The notes: generated by a model not told the origin, from the sequence alone. DNA of 64,000 nt from Zeus faber (GCA_960531495.1 OY482852.1:33640117-33704116); one strand, 5' to 3'; shown: positions 1 to 11,250, numbered from the stretch's first letter. Numbers and translations: made by a program.

Positions 1-1836
1 GTTTATCATTGTATTTAAACTGTCTTTGAGAAAGACTTAAGAAGCACATAATAGTTCCTCATATTCATTAAAGTTATATGGTGTACTGCAGCATTCTAAA
101 TCATGCGCCTACAAAGAGACAATGGTTCGGTGTTTCTCTAATTCAGCTAGACAGCAAACGATCCAAAGTTCTGAAAATGATCATAACTCGAAAAATACAT
201 TTTATATGGGCCCAAAACTGGTTGACAAACAAGACTTTAGCAGCACATACTAGTTTATCATTGTATTTAAACTGTCTTTGAGAAAGACTTAAGAAGCACA
301 TAATAGTTCCTCATATTCATTAAAGTTATATGCTGTACTGCAGTATTCTGAATCATGCACCTACAAAGAGACAATGGTTCGGTGTTTCTCTAATTCAGCT
401 AGACAGCAAATCGTCCAAATTTCTGAAAATGATCATAACTCGAAAAATACATTTTATATGGGCCTAAAACTGGTTGACAAACAACACTTTAGCAGAACAT
501 ACTAGTTTATCATTGTATTTAAACTGTCTGACACTGTCACATAGAGTAATGACTGAAGCGTTTAACCGTTCCGCCAAATCGACGTTAAAATCGGCTGAAA
601 ATGCGTTTTTTCCCACGTGTAGACTTTGATGAAAATTATCAGAACTCGAAAAATACATTTTATATGGGCCTAAAACTGGTTGACAAACAAGACTTTAGTA
701 GCACATACTAGTTTATCATTGTATTTAAACTGTCTGACACTGTCACAGAGTAATGGCTGAAGCGTTTAACCGATCCGCCTTTTCGACGTTTAAATCGGCT
801 GAAAATGCTTTTTTTCCCACATGTGTAGACTTTGATGAAAATTATCATAACTCGAAAAATACATTTTATATGGGCCTAAAACTGGTTGACAAACACCACT
901 TTAGCAGCACATACTAGTTTATCATTGTATTTAAACTGTCTTTGCGAAAGACTTAAGAAGCACATAATTGTTCCTCATATTAATTAAAGTTATATGGTGT
1001 ACTGCAGCATTCTAAATCATGCACCTACAAAGAGGCAATGGTTCGGTGTTTCTCAAATTCAGCTAGACAGCAAATCGTCCAAATTTCTGAAAATGATCAT
1101 AACTCGAAAAATACATTTTATATGGGCCTAAAACTGGTTGACAAACAACACTTTAGCAGCACATACTAGTTCATCATTGTATTTAAACTGTCTGACACTG
1201 TCACATGGAGTAATGACTTAAGCGTTTAACCGATTCGCCTTTTCGACGTTTAAATCGACTGAAAATGCGTTTTTTCCCACATGTGTAGACTTTGATGAAA
1301 ATTATCAGAACTCGAAAAATACATTTTATATGGGCCTAAAACTGGTTGACAAACAACACTTTAGCAGCACATACTAGTTTATCATTGTATTTAAACTGTC
1401 TTTGCGAAAGACTTAAGAAGCACATAATTGTTCCTCATATTAATTAAAGTTATATGGTGTACTGCAGCATTCTAAATCATGCACCTACAAAGAGGCAATG
1501 GTTCGGTGTTTCTCAAATTCAGCTAGACAGCAAATCGTCCAAATTTCTGAAAATGATCATAACTCGAAAAATACATTTTATATGGGTCTAAAACTGGTTG
1601 ACAAACAACACTTTAGCAGCACATACTAGTTCATCATTGTATTTAAACTGTCTGACACCGTCACATGGAGTAATGACTTAAGCGTTTAACCGATTCGCCT
1701 TTTCGACGTTTAAATTGACTGAAAATGCGTTTTTTCCCACATGTGTAGACTTTGATGAAAATTATCAGAACTCGAAAAATACATTTTATATGGGCCTAAA
1801 ACTGGTTGACAAACAAGACTTTAGCAGCACATACTA
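1..1836. repeat. Satellite higher-order repeat, copy 1
   Basis: Eight monomers in the order A-A-B-B-A-B-A-B (252, 251, 207, 206, 252, 208, 252 and 208 bp) sum to 1836 bp. The next copy starts at 1837 with the same order and almost the same sequence. The differences I noticed are single bases, for example aactcg versus aacttg near 189/2025 and gacttt versus gatttt near 691/2527. Corresponding monomers in different copies are more alike than neighbours within a copy, which is the signature of higher-order amplification by unequal exchange. Confidence 0.9.
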
Positions 1837-3924
1837 GTTTATCATTGTATTTAAACTGTCTTTGAGAAAGACTTAAGAAGCACATAATAGTTCCTCATAT
1901 TCATTAAAGTTATATGGTGTACTGCAGCATTCTAAATCATGCGCCTACAAAGAGACAATGGTTCGGTGTTTCTCTAATTCAGCTAGACAGCAAACGATCC
2001 AAAGTTCTGAAAATGATCATAACTTGAAAAATACATTTTATATGGGCCCAAAACTGGTTGACAAACAAGACTTTAGCAGCACATACTAGTTTATCATTGT
2101 ATTTAAACTGTCTTTGAGAAAGACTTAAGAAGCACATAATAGTTCCTCATATTCATTAAAGTTATATGCTGTACTGCAGTATTCTGAATCATGCACCTAC
2201 AAAGAGACAATGGTTCGGTGTTTCTCTAATTCAGCTAGACAGCAAATCGTCCAAATTTCTGAAAATGATCATAACTCGAAAAATACATTTTATATGGGCC
2301 TAAAACTGGTTGACAAACAACACTTTAGCAGAACATACTAGTTTATCATTGTATTTAAACTGTCTGACACTGTCACATAGAGTAATGACTGAAGCGTTTA
2401 ACCGTTCCGCCAAATCGACGTTAAAATCGGCTGAAAATGCGTTTTTTCCCACGTGTAGACTTTGATGAAAATTATCAGAACTCGAAAAATACATTTTATA
2501 TGGGCCTAAAACTGGTTGACAAACAAGATTTTAGTAGCACATACTAGTTTATCATTGTATTTAAACTGTCTGACACTGTCACAGAGTAATGGCTGAAGCG
2601 TTTAACCGATCCGCCTTTTCGACGTTTAAATCGGCTGAAAATGCTTTTTTTCCCACATGTGTAGACTTTGATGAAAATTATCATAACTCGAAAAATACAT
2701 TTTATATGGGCCTAAAACTGGTTGACAAACACCACTTTAGCAGCACATACTAGTTTATCATTGTATTTAAACTGTCTTTGCGAAAGACTTAAGAAGCACA
2801 TAATTGTTCCTCATATTAATTAAAGTTATATGGTGTACTGCAGCATTCTAAATCATGCACCTACAAAGAGGCAATGGTTCGGTGTTTCTCAAATTCAGCT
2901 AGACAGCAAATCGTCCAAATTTCTGAAAATGATCATAACTCGAAAAATACATTTTATATGGGCCTAAAACTGGTTGACAAACAACACTTTAGCAGCACAT
3001 ACTAGTTCATCATTGTATTTAAACTGTCTGACACTGTCACATGGAGTAATGACTTAAGCGTTTAACCGATTCGCCTTTTCGACGTTTAAATCGACTGAAA
3101 ATGCGTTTTTTCCCACATGTGTAGACTTTGATGAAAATTATCAGAACTCGAAAAATACATTTTATATGGGCCTAAAACTGGTTGACAAACAACACTTTAG
3201 CAGCACATACTAGTTTATCATTGTATTTAAACTGTCTTTGAGAAAGACTTAAGAAGCACATAATAGTTCCTCATATTCATTAAAGTTATATGGTGTACTG
3301 CAGCATTCTGAATCATGCGCCTACAAAGAGACAATGGTTCGGTGTTTCTCTAATTCAGCTAGACAGCAAACGATCCAAAGTTCTGAAAATGATCATAACT
3401 CGAAAAATACATTTTATATGGGCCTAAAACTGGTTGACAAACAACACTTTAGCAGCACATACTAGTTTATCATTGTATTTAAACTGTCTTTGCGAAAGAC
3501 TTAAGAAGCACATAATTGTTCCTCATATTAATTAAAGTTATATGGTGTACTGCAGCATTCTAAATCATGCACCTACAAAGAGGCAATGGTTCGGTGTTTC
3601 TCAAATTCAGCTAGACAGCAAATCGTCCAAATTTCTGAAAATGATCATAACTCGAAAAATACATTTTATATGGGCCTAAAACTGGTTGACAAACAACACT
3701 TTAGCAGCACATACTAGTTCATCATTGTATTTAAACTGTCTGACACTGTCACATGGAGTAATGACTTAAGCGTTTAACCGATTCGCCTTTTCGACGTTTA
3801 AATCGACTGAAAATGCGTTTTTTCCCACATGTGTAGACTTTGATGAAAATTATCAGAACTCGAAAAATACATTTTATATGGGCCCAAAACTGGTTGACAA
3901 ACAAGACTTTAGCAGCACATACTA
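1837..3924. repeat. Satellite higher-order repeat, copy 2, with one extra A monomer
   Basis: This copy repeats the monomer order of the first but carries an additional A monomer at 3213-3464 (the variant with tttgagaaag and gcgcctac). It is therefore 2088 bp instead of 1836. Gain of exactly one 252-bp monomer fits unequal crossing over at monomer register. Confidence 0.85.
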
Positions 3925-5002
3925 GTTTATCATTGTATTTAAACTGTCTTTGAGAAAGACTTAAGAAGCACATAATAGTTCCTCATATTCATTAAAGTTA
4001 TATGGTGTACTGCAGCATTCTAAATCATGCGCCTACAAAGAGACAATGGTTCGGTGTTTCTCTAATTCAGCTAGACAGCAAACGATCCAAAGTACTGAAA
4101 ATGATCATAACTCGAAAAATACATTTTATATGGGCCTAAAACTGGTTGACAAACAACACTTTAGCAGCACGTACTAGTTTATCATTGTATTTAAACTGTC
4201 TGACACTGTCACATAGAGTAATGACTGAAGCGTTTAACCGTTCCGCCAAATCGACGTTTAAATCGGCTGAAAATGCGTTTTTTCCCACATGTGTAGACTT
4301 TGATGAAAATGATCATAACTCGAGAAATACATTTTATATGGGCCTAAAACTGGTTGACAAACAACACTTTAGCAGCACATACTAGTTTATCATTGTATTT
4401 AAACTGTCTTTGAGAAAGACTTAAGCACATAATTGTTCCTCATATTAATTAAAATTATATGGTGTACTGCAGCATTCTGAATCATTCACCTATAAAGAGA
4501 CATTGGTTCGGTGTTTCTCTAATTCAGCAAGGCAGCAAACCGTCCAAAATTCTGAAAATACTCATAACTCGAAAAATACATTTTATATGAGCCTAAAACT
4601 CGTTGACAGACAACACTTTAGCAGCACATACTAGTTCATCATAGTATTTAAACTGTCTGACACTGTCGCACAGAGTAATGACTGTAGCGTTTAACCGATC
4701 CGCCTTTTCGGCGTTTAAATCGGCTGAAAATGCGTTTTTTCCCACATGTGCAGACGTTGATAAAAATAATCATTACTCGAAAAATAAATGTTAGAAGGAC
4801 CTACAACTGTTTGACAAACAACACTTTAGCAGCACATACTAGTTCATCATAGTATTTAAACTGCCTGACACTGTCACACAGAGTAATGACTGTAACGTTT
4901 AACCGATCCGCCTTTTCGACGTTTAAATGGGCTGAAAATGCGTTTTTTAACTCGACAAATACATGTTTGACCTTTTGTCTGATCCTGCCACACAGAGTAA
5001 TT
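3925..5002. repeat. Diverged edge of the satellite array
   Basis: Monomers A(3925) B(4177) A(4385) B(4634) B(4842) follow. Divergence rises to the right: the last B has lost part of its middle after gcgtttttt near 4945 and part of the next core, and runs as far as cacacagagtaatt near 5001. Increasing decay toward one side is usual at satellite array borders. Confidence 0.8.
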
Positions 5003-6031
5003 CGTGGAGATTTTATTTTTTATTTATTTATTTTCAACCCATCCTGTCAGCATGCTGGGCATACAACAAAGAGTATTTGCATGCCATTGCATCTAGGACA
5101 GAGTTAGTCCGCAAGTGTAGCTCAAGTTCTCCACCTGCAATGCAACACTTTATTAATTCTTAAATCATCAAGAACTGCTGCAATAATTCTGTCCAGTGGA
5201 TGACCTGTAGGATGACAAGAGCACAGTTTTTGGTCAAAGAGAACCACCACCAACCCCCCTCTTTGGAAAACTATTTATCATGTTTGGGTCTATAAACAAC
5301 TGATCACTACCCCAAGAGGGAGAGAATCATGGCCGGTGAGACAATTAAACATAGAACCTGAAAACATTTACACAAAAAAATTAACATTGGACGACAACAT
5401 GTAATGAAAAACAGTTGATTAGGTCCAGGAAAACTGGAATGACAAATGGTCACCTGGCCTCTTCCTGTCATAGAAAAGGAGAGTAATGCAACCAGAAGGC
5501 TGCTGGGGTGCATTCAAAGAAGGTGTGGTGGTGTGTGCATGTGTGTGTGTGTGTGATAGGACCGCCTGTCTGTCCATCCCGGAAAACCCCAGTGCTAAAT
5601 GTGTACTGTTGCCTATTGCAGTCAAAATTGCGGGGTTGGGGATGCAAGTCCTTCAGGCAAGTCGACCCTGAATCACTCACACCCCTCCTGCCCCGCAGAC
5701 CCTGGTCTGGTGGAGTGTTGCTTGGAGTAGGATTCGTGTGCGAGTGTATGCATTCTAAGCCAATATGAGTCGGATTAACATTTCGTAACGGACGAGAAGC
5801 ACGCTGGGGCAGGAGCGTGACAGGCAAGATGGCAGCTGCCCGCTGCATCCCCACCTATATAGCTTGCACCCCACCCATCCCGCAAGCCCTAGGCCTATTG
5901 TGTGGTGTATTTGTGAATATAAGTTTTGGCACTGGGAGAGATAGGCGAATCGCGACCAGATCGATGCAGGGGCGCGGCGCCCAAACACACAACCACGCCC
6001 CACACCAACACAGTGTGGGGCGCACATACAA
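5003..6031. mobile_element. Unclassified 1.03-kb insert within the last B monomer
   Basis: The B-monomer sequence stops after gagtaatt near 5002 and resumes near 6032 with ttttaacctaaccgcctttt, which lines up with the B stretch gtttaaccgatccgcctttt. The DNA between is therefore an insertion, or filler from a rearrangement. It starts AT-rich, contains a GT tract at about 5537-5562 and is GC-rich after 5600. It ends with a perfect 10-bp inverted repeat (cgccccacac at 5996-6005 and gtgtggggcg at 6013-6022, loop 7 nt). Several short overlapping reading frames exist on both strands (for example 5468-5854 minus), but none looks like a protein I recognise. No terminal inverted repeat or clear target duplication is visible. 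Confidence 0.55.
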
Positions 6032-6085
6032 GCTTTTAACCTAACCGCCTTTTCAGCATTTTAAATCGTCTGACAATACGTTATC
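6032..6085. repeat. Right-hand fragment of the interrupted B monomer
   Basis: The sequence ttaacctaaccgcctttt, then cattttaaatcgtctgacaa, then tacgtta resembles the B-monomer segment around cgatccgccttttcgacg and aaatcggctgaaaatgcgtt, with about a fifth of bases changed. This is the last satellite trace on this side. Confidence 0.6.
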
Positions 6086-7691
6086 CTCTATCTTCTCTCT
6101 TCTATCCTCCTTTCCCTCATGAAAATGAGGGAGTGGATGAAGGTAGAGTGTACAGCTCGATCCGGCGTAGTAAGTTGAGTAAGTAAAGGACGTTTATGAA
6201 AATGAAAGATGAAGTTGGTTAAAACCCATCCCCCCATCCCCAATTGGTTAAAACCAATTAGGATTTTTATTGGAAGAAAACAAAGAAAATAAAAGGAGTT
6301 TATTCCAAAAAATGGGTGGAGCTATGCCCCATAAATTCAGATGTGCCGAGGAGCTAACTTCATTCTGAACCTACAGAAGACCCTGACACAAAGTAGGAAC
6401 ACAAGACACCTCTAAATACTTACCTATTAAACGTAACCTTTTATTTTTTTTTTATAATTTACCATACCAACCTTGACATGGCATAATTGCATGAAGCATT
6501 AGTAAATTGGTCATTCAAAATTAATGTTTAGCAAAACTCTTAACATAAATCATTCTAAATTAATGCTTAGCAAAACTCTTTGCCTACCCACAATCGAGCA
6601 TAACCCAAATTGAACTCCAATTGGCTATGGGACACACTCCGAGGCTTGATCAACCACGGGAGGGCCTTCCTCAGGCGAGGGTGTCTAGTGATAATGGTCA
6701 AACACCCCATGGTCCTGGGGTCCACTACTGATGATGTGTCCCAAAAATTCAGACCCAATCCTGATACAGAAATACAGTTTCAAAACTGATTTAAAAGCCA
6801 GATTAAAAAAATCTGTTCCAATACAAACACAGAAATACAGTTAAAAACCAACTTAAAAGCCATACTAAAAAATTTAGATGCAACCAAAACACGGTTGTTC
6901 TGCCTCCCGGTGCGCCCCCCGCGCAGTCAGTATTGCAACATCATAGCATTTGGATGATAGTATAATAATATAATAGTAAAATCAGAACAGGCATAAACAG
7001 ATCAAGGCACACTCAGCCAATCTGATCATGTCCCAGACCCGGATTAACATCTCTTCCATCAGCCTCTTCACTGCCCTTGAGAAAGCACAATTTGTGAGAT
7101 AATTCATGTTATTGTTGTATGTATACAATGTGGGAGCTATGACAACGTATTAACACGTTATCTACATCTGCATAGAGATTGATCGTTTATCTGCATATTT
7201 CTCTACTGTTCCACAGTTTTACACCGCTTTCATTAACGATACCAAAAGTGCGCTCCTGTCTCTGGGTACTTATTGCAAGAGTGTTTAGCTCGCTGTATAG
7301 CCAAGTACAGCTACATGTGGTGAGGGCTTAAGAGTAAAAAGATTGGCCTCACCTCAAGGCATTGCTGAGAGCAATGATGTCAGAACACCCAGGGCCCACG
7401 GAACCCTCAGACCCCTCGGAAGGCTGAGGCTCCACAGAACTCGTGGGCCCAAACAGACAGCCAGGCTTGGAGGAACGGGCAAAAGGCCTGGACCGCAGTG
7501 GCAGTACAACTTTGAGTGCGCAAAGCGGGCTTGGCAACGCATCCAGCAGGTCCTTCAAGTCGGCCAACAAGGCCATTAAGTCGGGCCAATAAGACCCTTA
7601 AATTAGCCAGCAGGTCTATCAAGTCCAGAAGGTGAAACGTCAGTGCAATCACAGTGGCATGCGCTAGAGCCGCAGTTGCACGTATGTAGGC
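6086..7691. other. Non-coding stretch with short tandem duplications
   Basis: No gene recognised. Two local tandem duplications are visible. A unit of about 39 bp occurs twice at about 6512-6590 (attaatgtttagcaaaactc, then attaatgcttagcaaaactc). A unit of about 58 bp occurs twice at about 6752-6871 (acagaaatacagtt...aaaagcca...ttaaaaaa in each). A compact GC-richer patch at 7343-7709 carries overlapping open frames on both strands (78 and 100 codons) without recognisable domains. Confidence 0.6.
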
Positions 7692-8116
7692 TGTGAGAGA
7701 AAAATGCACATGATCAACTATTTGAATGAGGTTTTACATGTTTTATACAGGACAATAGCCTTTTGTATGTTACTTAGTTATAAAAGTCATTGTCTATGGG
7801 TTTTTATGAGTCACTCAGAGTTAATATAAAGAGACAAAAAAATTGTCTGTGTGTGTCTGTGTGTAAAAACTGTCTAAAACATTTCAGTTGTAGTATTGGA
7901 AAAACCAGACCACATTCCATCCTTCACTTAACCTTGTGTGGAGATAAGGATAAGGACAAGAGGGACTTAAAAGAGCGTTGTGTGTTTGTTTTATGGTACA
8001 GTAGGATTGTGTCTGTGACCGAAGTTTGACTGTTAAATCACTGTTTGGGGGAACACCCAGAGATATGACTGAGGATCAGAGTTGTAAATGACACCTGACA
8101 CACAACCTCTCTTTGG

Positions 8117-8122
8117 TATAAA
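8117..8122 (+). promoter_or_regulatory. LTR TATA box
   Basis: TATAAA preceded by ctttgg, about 170 bp before the LTR end and upstream of the polyadenylation signal. This is the expected position of an LTR core promoter. Confidence 0.6.
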
Positions 8123-8202
8123 GCCCTCTTCGTCAGTAATAGGGGTAGACTGATCAGAACACTGCTTTGAAGCATGACGGTATCTTTCTCTTTATTTTGC
8201 AG

Positions 8203-8208
8203 AATAAA
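8203..8208 (+). promoter_or_regulatory. LTR polyadenylation signal
   Basis: AATAAA within the R/U5 part of the LTR, followed by a T/G-rich stretch (ctcagttttgttttcctgt) that fits a downstream element. Confidence 0.6.
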
Positions 8209-8290
8209 TATCTTTAATACTCTCAGTTTTGTTTTCCTGTAGCGGGCAGATTAACCTCACCGACCACCTAGGATAATTTATCCAACAATC

Positions 8291-8308
8291 TGGCGACGAT
8301 GATGAGAC
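8291..8308 (+). promoter_or_regulatory. Candidate primer-binding site and start of ERV leader
   Basis: TGGCGACGATGATGAGAC sits three bases after the LTR end. A TGG start is expected because tRNA 3' ends are CCA. I cannot assign the tRNA with certainty; the second half may be mutated. Confidence 0.5.
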
Positions 8309-8497
8309 TCTCTTCATGTCCAGGTTGTGTGCCCAGCGGCAGTCAGAGACCGGCCGTAAGATATCCAACAAGGAGTCGTCTGGACAGGTCCAGCAAAGGC
8401 AACACAAGATTCCCGAAAAGTGAAGGTGACGACTCACTGAGATATTGCTCCGATCAGGGAAGATCTGAGTAAGCTTAAAGATTGAATCAATCTAGAG

Positions 8498-9414
8498 CAG
8501 GGGTCGGGAACCTATGGCTCGCGAGCCAATTACGGCTCTTTTGATGACGGTATATGGCTCGCATACAATTTTGAGCTAAAATTTTTCATCACAATTAACA
8601 AGTAATAAATTATTATTCTGTGTCATTTTAAAGTAAAACAGGTAAGAGAAATTACAACTTGAAAATAAAATTCAAAATATAAATGTGGCGGACAAAGTAG
8701 TCAAGCACCGGCTGCGGACAACATAAAGACTCCGGGGCGCCATTTACTCGGCGCCCTGCCCCTACCGGGTCTCTGCTCAGGCGCAACTTGTGGAAGTCTC
8801 TGCCCACAGGTAAGGGCTTAGGGAAGGAGATGGCTGTGGTGCGCCGACATGGCGAAAGTTTTACTGTTCATTTCAACTTGCGGCACGCAGGCCACAATTA
8901 TATGTATCACTGAGGATCATTATAATAATTGTGGATAATAATGATCCTCTTGGGAGCAGGAGGAATGGCGTTCCACTGCTGGACTGCTTACGAGCCCATG
9001 CGCCGATCCCCTCTGTAAGACAGACAAACATTAAGAAAACTCCCTGCCTCGAGTCGGACCAATCAGCTGAACAAAAGTGGACAGAAGTTGAAAAAACTTC
9101 AATATGTATGTGACAAATAATCTCTTGAACTTGAACTTGAACTTGAAACTGAAGACCAGCTGATTCTTAAAACTTGGAACGAGCGTCCCGTCACACAGCA
9201 CACAATGCAGCGTGTGAGTAATGCCGTATTGACCATGTTTGGCTTTACAAATGCATGTTAGCAGTCTTTCTCGCATCTGAGAAACATTAAGACCATCCTA
9301 CGCTTAAGTTTAACTGATGGAAGCCTCAACGCCTGCATTAAGCTTAACCTCACAACGTATGATCCAGACTAGAAGGCCATCAGCAAAACGAAGGAGCACC
9401 AGAAGTTGCATTAA
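8498..9414 (+). mobile_element. hAT (Charlie-like) DNA transposon remnant
   Basis: The left end CAGGGGTCGGGAACCTATGG followed by the palindrome ggctcgcgagcc (8517-8528) is typical of hAT/Charlie terminal sequences. At 9247-9414 the plus strand reads as a degenerate transposase C terminus (dimerisation region) with SFSHLRNIKTILRLSLTDG and LNACIKLNLTTYDPD, interrupted by stops at 9259 (TAG) and near 9370 (TAG) and ending at a TAA at 9412. About 500 bp between the two (about 8690-9175) does not look like transposase and is probably a later insertion or rearrangement. It includes a short (cttgaa)n run near 9123. No matching right terminal repeat is visible, so the right end is uncertain. Confidence 0.7.
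9247..9414 (+). pseudogene. hAT transposase, C-terminal fragment
   Basis: Reading from 9247 to the TAA at 9412 gives the stretch SHLRNIKTILRLSLTDGSLN, resembling the conserved C-terminal dimerisation block of hAT transposases, in which an S-x-L-x-x-I-K-T-x-x-R-x-x-L pattern precedes a helical segment. In-frame TAG codons at 9259 and about 9370 show it is dead. The catalytic part is missing from this copy. Confidence 0.65.
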
Positions 9415-10252
9415 TGGTAAAAAGTATTTCATTTATTATTGGTTAGCTACAGTATAAGAACAATATTATGAAGAAGAATAAAGAGAAATGTATTATATAG
9501 AGGGCTTTTTTAAGTACTCAGAGATGTGTTGTACATTAAAAATGTATGCCTTACTTATGAAGTAGCCAATTTTGCATTGATCAAGAGAATCGTGGTTTTT
9601 GTCTGTTTATTTGCTTTATGTTATCCAATAATAAAATCGACATTATTAAATACATGATTATTATAGATTATTCTTGACCCATCCTAGCAAAAGCGTTGAA
9701 TGAATGAATCCTTGGGTGATTGAAATGGTGTTTGAGGCGTGTGACCGCCTGGCCGATGGATCACTCTGGAGCACGTATGGATGAGATGAGTTCGGAGACA
9801 TTTTATCAGTGTCTCGGGGTATGTTTAGCTACATGGCTGATGAAAATCGCGATTAAAAACAAGCAAATGTATAAATGTGAGATACAGTAAGCATAGTATG
9901 TGTGTTGTACACAACATGTCAAACTAGTTTCCCACATGAGTCCTTGGTTTAAAAGTAGCGTTATAATCTAAATATCTGGTAGGATTTCAGGAAAGGATAC
10001 TGTAAGGCTTTAAATTTATTTGAAAAAAATATAACAAGGCGAGAGAGCTGTAAAGTTAGTTGACAGGCTGAAATGATTATGGAAGTTGATGTGAAAGACA
10101 ATGAAAGTGGGAAAGTTAGCAAATGATGCATTTGGGATTCTTTGTTAAGGATGGAAGTTGGAGCAAAGAGAGTTGTAAAAGTCATTTTAGTAAAATATTG
10201 GTTCAGCAGAGGAAGCTAGCTAACTTATGAGTTAACCCGGACTAACTTCCGG
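9415..10252. other. AT-rich non-coding stretch
   Basis: No gene or recognisable element. It may include the 3' untranslated part of the hAT element, but I cannot see its terminal repeat. The reading frame on the minus strand at 9961-10185 is low-complexity and not supported. Confidence 0.5.
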
Positions 10253-10540
10253 GTGCGCCGTAGTATGGACACACCGGCTCTGCATTCAACTCTTAGTTTT
10301 GTGTTTATTACTATTTGTATTGTTCTTATTTTTGCATGCAGTGCACTGTCGCTATTACAATATGAACGACAAGCACTCCTGGACGTCTGTTCGACACCTC
10401 ATACGGACTTTTTCGCAACTTACCGGAGTACGTACTAAGATCTCTTTGTCCTGCCGCCACTGTGTTTACCGATACGCCGACGGAGGAGAAAGACAAGAGG
10501 AAAACCTGCCGGAATTCTATGCAGATCTCGGAGGAGATAC
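10253..10540 (+). mobile_element. Possible 5' fragment of a LINE-type element
   Basis: A short open frame (10253-10438) contains SALSLLQYERQALLDVC, then shifts frame into an arginine-rich stretch (LCLPIRRRRRKTRGKPAG around 10450-10510). This order, a short leader then a basic segment, is seen at the beginning of some fish non-LTR retrotransposons. No endonuclease or reverse transcriptase follows; the sequence changes at about 10541 into the interspersed repeat. The assignment is tentative. Confidence 0.35.
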
Positions 10541-11250
10541 TAAAAAAGTGAATAGGTTTGATCTTGAGTGTGTAAAGTTTTGTGATTTTTCGAGTTTCTT
10601 AAGGCCCCAAAAGTCAGGTTAACACTTCAATTCAACACAGTGCCATGCCCACATTGTGTGACGAAAACCCAATGTTTTAATAAATTTAATCCCCAAAGTG
10701 TCTTGTAGACACTCGCAAACTTTGAAGTCGATCTGATGAATCCCCTAGGAGTTTGCGCACATTAAATCCAATATGGCCACCTTCCTGTTGGTTGGGTGTC
10801 GGTCATGGCGGCAATATAATTTTTTTTGAGTCTAGTGATGTTACATTAATATACCCAATTTCATGTTAAAAAGTGAATAGGTTTGATGTTTTGAAATTTT
10901 CAACAGGGCGTGTCCGGTCATTTTGCCATGCCCAAGCACGGAACCCATAGAATATCAATTGCCACACTGGGACTGACGAGTGCACAAAGTTTCGTGAATT
11001 TCCAAGTATCTTTTGGAACATGACATTTAACGTGTTGCCACGCCCACACCGTGTGCCAAATAATATATATATTTTGATAATGTTAAGCTGTGAAGGTGTC
11101 TTGTAGACACTCGTCAAGTTTGAAGCCGATCCGATAAATCGCCAAGGAGGAGTTTCGCTAAAGTACAAAACATAAATATGACTAAAAAGTCAGGAAAATT
11201 AAAAATGGCCGACTTCCTGTTGGGTTTTGTGAGAAAAATTTTTTTTTATA
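10541..11250 (+). repeat. Unclassified interspersed repeat, two tandem-like units
   Basis: The phrase aaaagtgaataggtttgat occurs at about 10545 and 10868, giving two related units of about 324 bp. Typical phrases are ccacactgggactgacgagt, gtgtcttgtagacactcg, gccacgcccacaccgtgtg and cttcctgttgggttttgtga. The same phrases recur at 20190-20905 in the same orientation and at 20940-21345 inverted. No coding capacity is evident; the minus-strand frame at 10866-11168 is chance, and its mirror exists in the inverted copy. I cannot assign a transposon class. Confidence 0.75.

Larger units (their letters stand above)
1..5002. repeat. Composite A/B tandem satellite array
   Basis: Monomers are delimited by the recurring start gtttatcattgtatttaaac. 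Starts are visible at 1, 253, 504, 711, 917, 1169, 1377, 1629, 1837, 2089, 2340, 2547, 2753, 3005, 3213, 3465, 3717, 3925, 4177, 4385, 4634 and 4842. Type A is 249-252 bp and type B 206-208 bp. Both share a core containing aactcgaaaaatacatttta and actggttgacaaacaa, but the rest is unrelated. A carries agacttaagaagcacataat and ctgcag; B carries cactgtcacatagagtaatg and the cgtttaaccg...gacgttt stretch. The left end continues outside the window. Short reading frames inside it are chance. The family is not one I recognise by name. Confidence 0.95.
7692..8287 (+). mobile_element. ERV long terminal repeat (596 bp)
   Basis: The segment begins TGTGAGAGAAAAATG and ends ...TTATCCAACA, the TG...CA pattern of retroviral LTRs. 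It contains a TATAAA at 8117 and an AATAAA at 8203, about 85 bp apart in the order expected for U3-R. A TGG that would open a primer-binding site follows three bases after the end (8291). Sequence after it (8291-8490) looks like retroviral leader, but no gag follows because a hAT element starts at 8498. It is either the 5' LTR of an interrupted provirus or a nearly solo LTR. The first about 35 bp match the sequence at 22185. Confidence 0.75.

Noticed and set aside
1..5000. Short reading frames such as 78-281 and the identical pair 464-658 / 2300-2494
   Set aside because: They lie within satellite monomers and recur only because the satellite recurs.
1..5000. CRISPR-like array of repeats and spacers
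   Set aside because: Monomers are about 206-252 bp and directly adjacent, the two classes share a long core, and the context is a vertebrate genome; this is satellite DNA.
5468..6044. Overlapping reading frames of 75-128 codons on both strands
   Set aside because: No recognisable domain; they overlap in opposite strands across GT- and C-rich sequence.
7343..7709. Frames of 78 codons (plus) and 100 codons (minus)
   Set aside because: Both strands are open in the same GC-richer patch and neither shows a family pattern; a coding exon is possible but not supported.
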